A DNA stretch of 64,000 nucleotides from positions 1 through 64,000 of the forward strand of contig NZ_JAJUHW010000008.1 in NCBI RefSeq assembly GCF_029265695.1, read 5' to 3'. This DNA comes from Gracilinema caldarium. Lineage in GTDB: Bacteria > Spirochaetota > Spirochaetia > Treponematales > Breznakiellaceae. The notes beneath the pieces were generated by a model. It saw nothing but the letters and a program-made list of their open reading frames with translations, did no database searches and was not told the origin of the DNA. Positions 51,455 through 59,638 of this stretch are shown here, in pieces (position 1 is the first letter of the stretch; each line of letters starts with the position of its first letter). The translations under genes were made by a program, and so were the position numbers.

Positions 51455-52279
51455 TTAGAATGAAAGTTTTCCGCCGATAGTGAGCGCCAGGGTTGCAAGG
51501 TAATTGGCTGTATCCTTCTCGGTCGACTGGGTCCAGAATTCGCTTGGATACTGGGACACCCCTGCGGCAGATCCACCGATAAATCTAAGGTTTACAAAGC
51601 TTTCAAGTTCTGGGCGAAGCTGTACACCGGCCCGCACCGACGCGTCCAGCAGGGAGCCTTCAAAATTAAAATCGGCTCCGTTAATAAATGCGCTGGAAGC
51701 GTAAATACCGGTCATGTCAAAGCCTGCATAAAGCCAATCGGTGATAGGAAATTTACCGCTAAGAGCGAGGGCTGGCACGAGTCCCAGATTCTGCGATACC
51801 GCCCGCTTAGATCCATCAACAGAGGTAAACCTGATTGATGCGTTGCGGAACTGAAGCGCACCACCTAAGGATAGCTCTGCAGATCCGGGCAGGAGGTCAT
51901 ACAGATAGGTGAAGCGGTAGAAAGGGAAACTGTAGGTTATGTTGACCACATCGTTTGGATCGAAGGTAACCGTATCGATAGTAAAGGCACTCCTGGCGGT
52001 TATTTCAGTAGCCAGTTCAAGACTTTGATACAGGAAACGGACCTGATGCCGGTCATACAATGAGAGCGAAGCCGTAATCCGTTCAAAGGGGAAGAGAATT
52101 TCCTGCCCCCCTTGGTTCACAAAATTAAAGTTAGTTCCGTTCGTACCAACCCGATAAGTATGATAAACCACCTTGAGGGCTCCCGATTCGGCTTCAAAGG
52201 TAACCTTGAGGGGCTTTTCTTGGGCAAAACTGAACACAGACAGGACTAAAAAGAAAAGCGATAAACTAAAACGTTTCAT
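51455..52279 (-). CDS. Predicted outer-membrane beta-barrel protein, function unknown
   Basis: A 274-residue exported protein. The signal peptide is clear (MKRFSLSLFFLVLSVFSFAQ). The mature part alternates hydrophobic and polar residues and ends in LALTIGGKLSF, a terminal strand with a C-terminal Phe, the signal read by the barrel assembly machinery. Several strands are visible (YRFTYLYDLLPGSAELSLGGALQF; LYAGFDMTGIYASSAF). I recognise no specific family; it might be a porin-like or structural protein. GGAGG stands about 5 bases before the ATG. It is a single gene that ends at the bidirectional terminator. Confidence 0.75.
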   Translation of the reverse strand: MKRFSLSLFFLVLSVFSFAQEKPLKVTFEAESGALKVVYHTYRVGTNGTNFNFVNQGGQEILFPFERITASLSLYDRHQVRFLYQSLELATEITARSAFTIDTVTFDPNDVVNITYSFPFYRFTYLYDLLPGSAELSLGGALQFRNASIRFTSVDGSKRAVSQNLGLVPALALSGKFPITDWLYAGFDMTGIYASSAFINGADFNFEGSLLDASVRAGVQLRPELESFVNLRFIGGSAAGVSQYPSEFWTQSTEKDTANYLATLALTIGGKLSF

Positions 52280-52339
52280 AGATCCTCCATGGGTTTAATA
52301 TACTCATAAAGGATCAAAAATGCGAATAGTTATGACTTT

Positions 52340-52585
52340 TCAAGTCTCGGTTTTATCAGGGGCCGGGTTTTGTTGTTTTTCCAAGGCTGCAGCCGCTTCG
52401 TCCCGGGCAAGCTTTCGGTTATAGAGCAGAATTCCCAGAGCGCCAATGACGATAAAATCAAAGAAGGTTTTTTCCAATGCTGGGTCAACAGTGAATCCAA
52501 TAAATTGCTTCGCTACTGCGTAAAGGATCATGGCGACCCCGATGCTAGCGATAATCCATAATAATGAGGTACGATTCAATTTCAT
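52340..52585 (-). CDS. Small two-span membrane protein, function unknown
   Basis: An 81-residue protein with two predicted spans (LLWIIASIGVAMILYAVA and FFDFIVIGALGILLYN) and a short charged C-terminal tail rich in Ala, Glu and Lys (ARDEAAAALEKQQ). I do not recognise it. The ATG at 52585 is chosen because an extended -10 (TGC-TATCCT) with TTACCG 17 bases before it ends 6 bases upstream, matching the leaderless layout of other genes here; ATGs at 52591 and 52633 lie on the promoter. It is divergent from the HAD phosphatase gene, 82 bases away. Confidence 0.7.
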   Translation of the reverse strand: MKLNRTSLLWIIASIGVAMILYAVAKQFIGFTVDPALEKTFFDFIVIGALGILLYNRKLARDEAAAALEKQQNPAPDKTET

Positions 52586-52591
52586 AGTCAT

Positions 52592-52620
52592 AGGATAGCA
52601 GAATACATCTTTTTCGGTAA
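52592..52620 (-). promoter_or_regulatory. Promoter (leaderless type) of the small membrane protein
   Basis: Minus strand TTACCG, 17 bases ending in TGC, then TATCCT; six bases to the ATG at 52585. Confidence 0.5.
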
Positions 52621-52632
52621 GCCTTTCCATCA

Positions 52633-52662
52633 TTGACCGGTATGGGGTATACCGGGTAAAAG
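52633..52662 (+). promoter_or_regulatory. Promoter (leaderless type) and inverted repeat of the HAD gene
   Basis: TTGACC, 18 bases, TAAAAG, then 5 bases to the ATG at 52668. The spacer contains CCGGTAT-N5-ATACCGG (52637-52655), a 7-base perfect inverted repeat that could be an operator. Confidence 0.45.
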
Positions 52663-52667
52663 AGAGT

Positions 52668-53495
52668 ATGGATTATACATCAGACATACGGGCAGTCGCC
52701 ATTGATTTGGACGGAACAACCTTGTGTTCCGACGGAACCATGGGTGAGTTTACCCAGAATACTCTTAAACTGTGCCGCGATAAGGGGATACAGGTTATAC
52801 TTTGCACCGGACGCAGCCCCGCTGCGGCGGAGCCTTTTCGGTACCTGCTTAATATTACGGGCCCCATGGTTTATTATAACGGAGCGGCGGTTATCGATAT
52901 GCCCAATGGCACGCTACGGGCGGGAAGTCTTGTACCCCCGGATATCATTCAGGGCTGTGTGGATATAGCTTTACAGCGTGATATTCATTTTCATTCCTTT
53001 TTACCCGGCGATTGGCTTGTATATCAAAAGGAACGGGCAGAAACTGCGTTGTATGAGAGCCGGACCGGATTAAGGGGCCGTGTGGTCGATATGAAGGCCC
53101 TCTTTGGTTACGGGGATGGCAAGCAGACAGGTGCAATTAAGGGCATGTTTATTGCTGATCCGGCTATTTTGGACGAGGTAGAAAAGGAACTGGACAATCG
53201 GTTCGATGGCCGCATTTATAGAGCTCGAAGCCATAACAATTATTTAGAAGTGATGGCCGCTGGGGTTTCCAAAGGGCAGGGCCTTTCGGTAGCCCTGCAA
53301 TTACGGGGAATACCCTCTGAAGCGGCAATAGCCTTTGGGGATGCGGAAAACGATCTTCCCATGGCGGAGGTGGTATCTCATTTTTATGCCCCCGCTAACG
53401 CGATTGAACCGGTGCGGATGCGGTCTTATGCGGTAGTAGAATCGAACGACGATGAAGGACCAGCCCGCTTTCTCTGGAAATTGCTGCAGGAATAG
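52668..53495 (+). CDS. HAD-superfamily (Cof-type) phosphatase
   Basis: A 275-residue hydrolase of the Cof/YidA group, which dephosphorylates sugar phosphates, flavin nucleotides or related compounds. The nucleophile Asp lies in VAIDLDGTTL, motif II in ILCTGRSP, a Lys in KGQGLSVAL (motif III), and motif IV is AFGDAENDLPM. The cap domain lies between motifs II and III, as in the Cof type. GAGAG sits only one base from the ATG, too close for a ribosome site; a TTGACC/TAAAAG promoter would start transcription on the ATG, so this may be another leaderless gene. The phosphatase gene at 53523 follows by 27 bases. Confidence 0.9.
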   Translation: MDYTSDIRAVAIDLDGTTLCSDGTMGEFTQNTLKLCRDKGIQVILCTGRSPAAAEPFRYLLNITGPMVYYNGAAVIDMPNGTLRAGSLVPPDIIQGCVDIALQRDIHFHSFLPGDWLVYQKERAETALYESRTGLRGRVVDMKALFGYGDGKQTGAIKGMFIADPAILDEVEKELDNRFDGRIYRARSHNNYLEVMAAGVSKGQGLSVALQLRGIPSEAAIAFGDAENDLPMAEVVSHFYAPANAIEPVRMRSYAVVESNDDEGPARFLWKLLQE

Positions 53496-53522
53496 CTTAA
53501 TATTTAAAAACAAGGGTTAAAC

Positions 53523-55343
53523 ATGACTGGCTGGCTCATTGCAGTAATCTATGTTATCCGTGTTTCATTGGGGATTCTGTTTCAGATTGGTCCCTTTTGG
53601 TTAAGCATTGCGGCGGGGATACTCGCCGGATCTCAATCATTGGTCACGGTAGTGTTATCACGGGGGGCTGCGAAAGCGAGGATTACAAAGGGGATGCAAA
53701 ACCTGATTGACCTTGCATCCTGGGTACTGCTCTCAGCTTTTTTTGGGTTTGATGCCTTTTTTAGCAATTCTTCATTATTTTCACCTTGGGCCCTCCTCAT
53801 TGTTGCACCCATTGTGTTGAACCCCTGCGAAGCCGGCTCTTTTTCGCTTTTTGCTGCCGTTCTTCCTTCTGCTTTGGGAATCGCTGATGCTGCAGGAGCC
53901 TTTTCCGGCGGCAGTCCCCGCTATGGAGTCATTATTTCAGTCTTAGCTGGTTTTGCCCTTGGTTCTGTTGCACGGACGAAGGGGCTCAAGCGGAAGGCCG
54001 AACTCGACCTTGCTTTGGCAAATCAACAGGATCGGGAACGAAAAATATTGCAGCTTAAAGATGCAGAGGTAGAGATTGCTGCCCGGATCCAACGGACTCT
54101 TTTAGTAGACCAGACTGAAGAAGGCCCCAAGGATGTGGTCCTGGATGCTATCACGGTGGCCTCCAATGCGGTGGACGGCGATTTTTATGGTCTAATCCCC
54201 TACAGTGCAAGCGAAATTGATGTGCTGGTCGGTGATGTGATGGGAAAAGGTGTTCCCGCAGCTCTGGTTGGCGCAGCCCTTAAAGGGGCCTTTCTGCGTC
54301 AGGCCTTACGGCTTATCGTTGAACATCAAGGGCGTCTTCCTACTCCGGGAGAGCTTGTTACCGCTGTGCATGGATCTATAGTAGACCAACTCATGGACCT
54401 GGACCGGTTTGCAACCCTGCAGTATATTCGCTTTAATACTAAAAAACTCACTATGACCTATGTGGATTGCGGACATACCCCCTTTATTCACTATGATGCA
54501 AGTCTTGGGGTCTGTTGGGTGCTTAAGGGTACCAACCTTCCGATTGGTTTTACCGATGAACAGGTGTACCATTCCTATGAAATACCCCTTTCGCCGGCGG
54601 ACCGTCTGCTTTTTTATTCCGACGGAATTAGCGAGGCAAGCAATGAAAAGAAAGAGCTTTTCGGTGAATGGCGGCTTGCGGACATTTTGCGGCAGAACGC
54701 CTACTTAGAACCACGGGAACTCCTACGACGCATATTGAATACGGCTATGTTTTTTGCCTCCGCCGAAGGATTTAGGGATGATGTCACCTGTATTGCGGTA
54801 GCAATGGATCCCAAAGCTCGGTCAGAAATTAAAAAATCACGGGAATTTTCCTGCGAGATGCAGAGCCTCGCTGGGGTCAGTTCATTCATCGATCTGGTAC
54901 TTCCTGAGAATCTTGAAACTGCCAGAAAGACCGCAATTACTGAATCGGTACTGGAAGCGACGGAGCGGGTGTTGCAGCACCTCAAAGCGATCCAAACTGA
55001 TAAACCCAAGCCTGTCATGGTTGAGTGGGAAGAAGCAGGAGAACTATGCGCTGGCGCAGTGTACGAGAAGGGCGCACAAGAAACTACCGATAAGCTCCCC
55101 GCTGAGGCCGATGAACTGGAAGAACTGCCGGGAAATGATTCCCTGCCCACACTTATGGCTTATCGATTGGAATACCGCAGTACCGACTCATGGATCAGCA
55201 TCCGTATCCTGTATCATGGAGCGGCCTTACCCCAACAGCGAGGAAAAGCATTAGATATCTGCAAAGCACATAAACCCGATTCAGTCTATGTAGCCCAAGG
55301 GCAGGATAACCTGGCTATGGTAGGTTTGGTGTTCTATATGTAG
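53523..55343 (+). CDS. SpoIIE/RsbU-type PP2C phosphatase with membrane domain
   Basis: A 606-residue regulator. The first 160 residues form several spans with no clear sensor fold. A short coiled coil follows (ERKILQLKDAEVEIAARIQRTLL, here marked by its ends), then a PP2C-like SpoIIE domain with metal-binding Asp residues (NAVDGDFYG, VLVGDVMGKGVPAALVGA, LFYSDGISEA, FRDDVTCIAVAMD). The C-terminal 180 residues resemble a degenerate HATPase (anti-sigma type) unit, with TESVLEATERVLQHL at the place of the usual ATP-binding Asn helix. It probably dephosphorylates an anti-anti-sigma factor or a similar partner. AAGGG lies just upstream of the ATG. It follows the HAD gene. Confidence 0.85.
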   Translation: MTGWLIAVIYVIRVSLGILFQIGPFWLSIAAGILAGSQSLVTVVLSRGAAKARITKGMQNLIDLASWVLLSAFFGFDAFFSNSSLFSPWALLIVAPIVLNPCEAGSFSLFAAVLPSALGIADAAGAFSGGSPRYGVIISVLAGFALGSVARTKGLKRKAELDLALANQQDRERKILQLKDAEVEIAARIQRTLLVDQTEEGPKDVVLDAITVASNAVDGDFYGLIPYSASEIDVLVGDVMGKGVPAALVGAALKGAFLRQALRLIVEHQGRLPTPGELVTAVHGSIVDQLMDLDRFATLQYIRFNTKKLTMTYVDCGHTPFIHYDASLGVCWVLKGTNLPIGFTDEQVYHSYEIPLSPADRLLFYSDGISEASNEKKELFGEWRLADILRQNAYLEPRELLRRILNTAMFFASAEGFRDDVTCIAVAMDPKARSEIKKSREFSCEMQSLAGVSSFIDLVLPENLETARKTAITESVLEATERVLQHLKAIQTDKPKPVMVEWEEAGELCAGAVYEKGAQETTDKLPAEADELEELPGNDSLPTLMAYRLEYRSTDSWISIRILYHGAALPQQRGKALDICKAHKPDSVYVAQGQDNLAMVGLVFYM

Positions 55344-55345
55344 GT

Positions 55346-55374
55346 TTGACAAAAACCACAAAATATGCCATGGT
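55346..55374 (+). promoter_or_regulatory. Possible purB promoter
   Basis: A perfect -35 box TTGACA (55346-55351) stands 17 bases before CATGGT, a poor -10 that keeps only the key A and last T. Transcription would begin near 55381, at the purB ATG of 55380. Confidence 0.35.
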
Positions 55375-55379
55375 TCCGT

Positions 55380-56873
55380 ATGCAAGCCCGCAGTATTTTT
55401 CAGAATATATCCCCTATAGATCATCGATATTCTCTTTCGGAAAAAAATCTTTTTGACGCCCTTGTTCCCTGGATTTCGGAGGAAGCGGCGGTTTCTTCCT
55501 GTGTCAAGGCGGAGATTGCCCTGGTTAAGGCCCACCTGACCCTTCGAGGACAGGATACCCAGGAAATGTTAACAGCTTTGAAAAAGGCTGAAGCCTCCAT
55601 TGACCCAGAAATAGTATATGCAGAGGAAGAAAAGACCCGCCATAACATTCGAGCCTTGGTGAACGTGCTCAAAAAAGCGGTTCCCGAAGCGGTGGCCCCT
55701 TTGGTACACCTGGGAGCCACCAGTGTGGACATCCTGGATACAGCCCTGGCCTACCGGATGAAAGGGGTGACGCGCTCTGTGGTGCTGCCTCTTCTTAAAA
55801 AACTGGAGCTTGCCCTCTGTGATTTGGTAGAACGGGAGGCTGAAACTCCCCAGGTTGGCCGGACCCATGGTCAGCATGCGGTTCCCATAACTGTAGGTTT
55901 TGCCCTTTCTGAATACGTTTCCCGTCTCGGAAAGTCAATTTTAGAAATTGATGAAAGATCCAAACAACTCAAAGGAAAGTTAGCCGGTGCGGTAGGCGCT
56001 TATAACGCCACGAGCGTCCTCGTTAAGGACCCTGAAGCTCTTGAACGGCTTTATCTTTCAGAGCTGGGCCTTGAGCCCTCAGAGCATTCTACCCAGCTCG
56101 TAGAACCCGAATACCTCTTGAGGCTCCTTTTAGAATTTAATGTGGCCTTCGGTATTATTGCAAACCTGGCGGACGACCTGCGGAATTTGCAGCGAACTGA
56201 AATCGGAGAACTGCGGGAAAACTTTGGTGCTGATCAGGTGGGTTCATCTACTATGCCCCAGAAACGAAACCCCTGGAATTCGGAACATGTGAAAAGCCTC
56301 TGGAAGGCCTTTAGCCCCCGGGTTATGACCTTCTTTATGGACCAAATCAGCGAACATCAGCGGGATCTTACCAATTCGGCAAGCCAGCGTTTTGTGGCCG
56401 ACTATGTGGCTGGCTTCTGCCAGGCCATAGAGCGGATGACTTCCGTAGTTCAGGGCCTTGGTGTGGACCGGGATCGGCTCATGTACAACCTGCGAGGCGG
56501 CCCCGGCAGCGAAGCCGGAAAACCCGGCCAAGCAGGGCAAGCGATCCGGGCCGGCCAAGGTTCCGGTATTGTTGGCGGCGTCCTTGCAGAACCGGCTTAT
56601 ATACTCCTCGCAGAAACCGGCGTTTCCGATGCCCATGAAGTTATCCGCCGAATTACCCTTAAAGCCGAACAGCAGGCTCTTACTTTTGCTGAAGCTCTGG
56701 AACAGGAGCCAGAGATTCTTGCCCGCATCGGAGGCAAGATGGCCGAACTCGGCCTTGTGCCGTCTGCCGCAGATGCCCTGTCCTTTTTCCGCCAGCCCGA
56801 GCGGTACTGCGGCCTGGCAGTTAAAAAAGCCCGGACGCTTGCGGCCAAATACCGCCGGCTCATGTCCGAATAA
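55380..56873 (+). CDS. purB: Adenylosuccinate lyase
   Basis: Catalyses two fumarate-releasing steps in purine synthesis, from SAICAR to AICAR and from adenylosuccinate to AMP. The protein (about 497 residues) opens with the typical IFQNISPIDHRYSLS. The catalytic His is in GRTHGQHAVPIT, and the signature loop is GSSTMPQKRNPWNSEH with the active Ser. An unusual Gly-Ala-rich stretch (GSEAGKPGQAGQAIRAGQ) lies near residue 375-400 where other lyases go straight from the helix to the AEPxY segment. I prefer the ATG at 55380 over 55365; neither has a ribosome site. A terminator follows, so guaB is separate or read through. Confidence 0.94.
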   Translation: MQARSIFQNISPIDHRYSLSEKNLFDALVPWISEEAAVSSCVKAEIALVKAHLTLRGQDTQEMLTALKKAEASIDPEIVYAEEEKTRHNIRALVNVLKKAVPEAVAPLVHLGATSVDILDTALAYRMKGVTRSVVLPLLKKLELALCDLVEREAETPQVGRTHGQHAVPITVGFALSEYVSRLGKSILEIDERSKQLKGKLAGAVGAYNATSVLVKDPEALERLYLSELGLEPSEHSTQLVEPEYLLRLLLEFNVAFGIIANLADDLRNLQRTEIGELRENFGADQVGSSTMPQKRNPWNSEHVKSLWKAFSPRVMTFFMDQISEHQRDLTNSASQRFVADYVAGFCQAIERMTSVVQGLGVDRDRLMYNLRGGPGSEAGKPGQAGQAIRAGQGSGIVGGVLAEPAYILLAETGVSDAHEVIRRITLKAEQQALTFAEALEQEPEILARIGGKMAELGLVPSAADALSFFRQPERYCGLAVKKARTLAAKYRRLMSE

Positions 56874-56885
56874 CTATGGAATTAT

Positions 56886-56909
56886 GGCGCCCCTGTGGGC
56901 GCCTTTTTT
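56886..56909 (+). terminator. Intrinsic terminator after purB
   Basis: GGCGCCC-CTGT-GGGCGCC followed by six T (56904-56909). It lies between the purB stop and the guaB ribosome site and may partly uncouple the two genes. Confidence 0.85.
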
Positions 56910-56965
56910 GTATACCGGGCCCTGAGGGGCTCCGTACCTGTGTTTACCGAAAGGAGAATGAAACC

Positions 56966-58402
56966 ATGTTTAGGGAAGCCTATTCCTACGATGATGTGTT
57001 GTTGGTCCCCGCATATTCGGAGGTCCTGCCGAAAGAATGCGATGTCAGGACCACACTCTGCGCTGATATCAAATTGAATGTCCCGATTATTTCCGCTGCC
57101 ATGGACACGGTCACCGAAGAGCGTCTTGCCATCGCCATTGCACTGGAAGGAGGGGCCGGGGTAATTCACCGGAACCTTAAACCTGAAGTGCAAGCTCAGC
57201 AGGTGGCCAATGTAAAGCGGTATCTCAACTGGGTTATCGATGCGCCGGTGACCGTTACCTCCGATGCCACCATCCGGGACGTTAAGGCTCTGATGGATAA
57301 ATACCGTGTTTCGGGTATGCCGGTTCTCGATGCAGACCAGCGTCTTGTGGGTATTATCACCGGACGGGATTTGCGGTTCTGCCGGGATGATTCTCTCTCT
57401 GTTAAGGATGTAATGACCAAGGAACCTGTGGTGGAACAGGGGGACCCATCCCCCGCCAGCGCCCGGGAAAAATTCGACAGGCACCGGATCGAAAAACTCC
57501 CCGTGGTAGACGCCCAGGGGCGTCTTACAGGTCTTATCACCGTAAAGGATATGGAAAAACATGAACGCTTTCCCCGGGCAGCCCTGGACAAGTCGGGACG
57601 GCTCATCGTCGGTGCTGCCGTGTCCCCCCAGGACTATGATATCCGCTGTCCCCTCTTAAAACAGTCACGGGTGGACTTTGTGGTCCTTGATACAGCCCAT
57701 GGGGACACGAAAAGTGTCCAGGACGCGGTCCGGGGCATTAAGGCTAAGTACGGTATTCCCGTCATCGGCGGGAATGTGGCTACCAAAGAGGGAACCCGGC
57801 GCCTCATCGATGCAGGGGCCGATGCGGTCAAGGTCGGTATCGGGCCCGGTTCCATCTGCACCACCCGGATTGTGGCCGGCGTCGGGGTTCCCCAGTTCAC
57901 CGCCGTGTATGACTGCGCCGAGGAAGCTGCCAAGTCCGGCATCCCTGTCATCGCCGATGGGGGCATCAAGTTTTCCGGGGATATTACCAAGGCTATCGCC
58001 GCGGGCGCCTCGGTGGTTATGATTGGAAATCTTTTTGCCGGCCTTAAAGAAGCCCCCGGCCGGGAAATTATTTTTGACGGCCGGATCTACAAGGAATACC
58101 GCGGTATGGGAAGCCTTGGGGCTATCGCAGAAGGTTCCGGTGACCGGTACCAGATTGGCAAGGATGAGACCCCAGTCCCCGAGGGTATCGAAGGCCGGGT
58201 GCCCTACAAGGGAGAACTGCGACATTTCCTGCACCAGCTGGTGGCGGGCCTAAAAAAAGGCATGGGTTACTGCGGCACAAAATCTATAGAAGAGTTGAAG
58301 ACTTACCGTAATTTCGTTAAGATAACCGCCGCAGGCCTCCGGGAAAGTCATGCCCACGATGTAACCATAACCCAGGAAGCGCCGAATTATTCCCGTTCCT
58401 AG
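56966..58402 (+). CDS. guaB: IMP dehydrogenase
   Basis: Oxidises IMP to XMP with NAD, the committed step to GMP. The 478-residue protein has the usual barrel split by two CBS domains ([34 protein letters not shown]). The catalytic loop [18 protein letters not shown] carries the active Cys. The flap Arg-Tyr is in [10 protein letters not shown]. The phosphate-binding stretch [11 protein letters not shown] is normal; [12 protein letters not shown] differs slightly from the common GSxxAGTxEsPG. AAAGGAG stands 9 bases before the ATG at 56966, and the upstream reading crosses the purB terminator. purA follows after 9 bases, so guaB-purA-guaA is an operon. Confidence 0.95.
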   Translation: MFREAYSYDDVLLVPAYSEVLPKECDVRTTLCADIKLNVPIISAAMDTVTEERLAIAIALEGGAGVIHRNLKPEVQAQQVANVKRYLNWVIDAPVTVTSDATIRDVKALMDKYRVSGMPVLDADQRLVGIITGRDLRFCRDDSLSVKDVMTKEPVVEQGDPSPASAREKFDRHRIEKLPVVDAQGRLTGLITVKDMEKHERFPRAALDKSGRLIVGAAVSPQDYDIRCPLLKQSRVDFVVLDTAHGDTKSVQDAVRGIKAKYGIPVIGGNVATKEGTRRLIDAGADAVKVGIGPGSICTTRIVAGVGVPQFTAVYDCAEEAAKSGIPVIADGGIKFSGDITKAIAAGASVVMIGNLFAGLKEAPGREIIFDGRIYKEYRGMGSLGAIAEGSGDRYQIGKDETPVPEGIEGRVPYKGELRHFLHQLVAGLKKGMGYCGTKSIEELKTYRNFVKITAAGLRESHAHDVTITQEAPNYSRS

Positions 58403-58411
58403 GAGAAACCC

Positions 58412-59638
58412 ATGAATGTAGTCGTTATCGGAGCCCAATGGGGCGACGAAGGCAAGGGTAAAATTGTTGATTACCTTGCCAGGGAAGCCCAGATTATTGT
58501 CCGCTATTCTGGCGGAGCCAATGCGGGCCACACCATCGTGATCGGTGCGGAGCAGTACGCGCTGCATCTTATTCCCTCAGGAATCCTGTATCCAGACAAG
58601 ATAGTCGTCCTTGGAGCGGGTATGGTCATCGATCCTAAGGCCCTCTTTGCAGAATTGGAAATGCTCAAGAGCCGGGGCATCGATACCACTGGCCGGGTCT
58701 TTATTTCCGACCGGGCACACCTGGTACTCCCCCGGTATATCGAAATTGATAAAGAACGGGATAGGGCCCGCAAAAAGCCCATCGGAACCACCGGCCGGGG
58801 CATCGGTATAACCTATGCCATGAAGGCAGAGCGGGACAGCATCCGCATTGCTGACCTTGACTGGAAAGATAAGATTGATGAACTTGAACCGGCAGACCGG
58901 GACTTTCTGGCCGAGTACCATGACCGCCTGAAAGCCATGGCTATCGATCTTACCTCATTCCTTGCGGGCCATAAAAACGCCCAGATCCTCTTTGAAGGCG
59001 CCCAAGGGACCCTTTTAGACCTGGATCTCGGAACCTATCCCTACGTCTCAAGCGGCATGTCCTGCGCCGCAGGGGCTGCAATCGGCGGCTGCATCGGACC
59101 GCGGAACCTGGATAAGATTCTCGGTGTCTTTAAGGCCTATTCCACCCGGGTTGGTAACGGCCCCTTCCCCAGCGAGTTTGATCCCGAAGGGGAGGGGGAA
59201 CTGGAACACTATGTCCGAGAAACGGGCCGTGAATATGGGGTAACCACCGGCCGGCCCCGCCGCTGCGGATACCTTGACCTGGTAGCCCTCCGCTATGCCT
59301 GCAGGACTAACTCCATCGATTCTCTTGTTATGACCCACCTGGACGTGTACGATACCATGGAAGAAATAAAAGCCTGTGTAGCCTACCGTATCGGGGAGCG
59401 GGTTGTGGAAGATTTCCCTGCATCCATCGAAGACCTTAACAAAGCGGAACCCATACTCCGCAGTTTCCCCGGCTGGAAACAGTCTCTTAAGAATGCCCGT
59501 ACCTACGAAGATCTGCCTGAAAATGCCCGCCATTATATAGAATTTATCGAGCGGTACTGTGAAACCGAGGTGGGCATTGTGTCGGTTGGTTATGACCGCT
59601 CTGAAACCATCATCAGGAAAAGCCCGTGGACAAAATAG
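58412..59638 (+). CDS. purA: Adenylosuccinate synthetase
   Basis: Joins IMP and aspartate with GTP to give adenylosuccinate, the first step to AMP, which PurB then splits. At 408 residues it is of usual length. The GTP-binding start GAQWGDEGKGKIVDYLA is intact, with the catalytic Asp, and the His of GANAGHT. Further landmarks are TTGRGIGITYAMKA, FEGAQGTLLDLDLGTYPYVSS and the guanine-binding VSVGYDRSETI near the end. AGGAGA stands 7 bases before the ATG. The stop lies inside the guaA start (overlap 13 bases). In this operon the two branches from IMP are made from one message. Confidence 0.95.
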   Translation: MNVVVIGAQWGDEGKGKIVDYLAREAQIIVRYSGGANAGHTIVIGAEQYALHLIPSGILYPDKIVVLGAGMVIDPKALFAELEMLKSRGIDTTGRVFISDRAHLVLPRYIEIDKERDRARKKPIGTTGRGIGITYAMKAERDSIRIADLDWKDKIDELEPADRDFLAEYHDRLKAMAIDLTSFLAGHKNAQILFEGAQGTLLDLDLGTYPYVSSGMSCAAGAAIGGCIGPRNLDKILGVFKAYSTRVGNGPFPSEFDPEGEGELEHYVRETGREYGVTTGRPRRCGYLDLVALRYACRTNSIDSLVMTHLDVYDTMEEIKACVAYRIGERVVEDFPASIEDLNKAEPILRSFPGWKQSLKNARTYEDLPENARHYIEFIERYCETEVGIVSVGYDRSETIIRKSPWTK

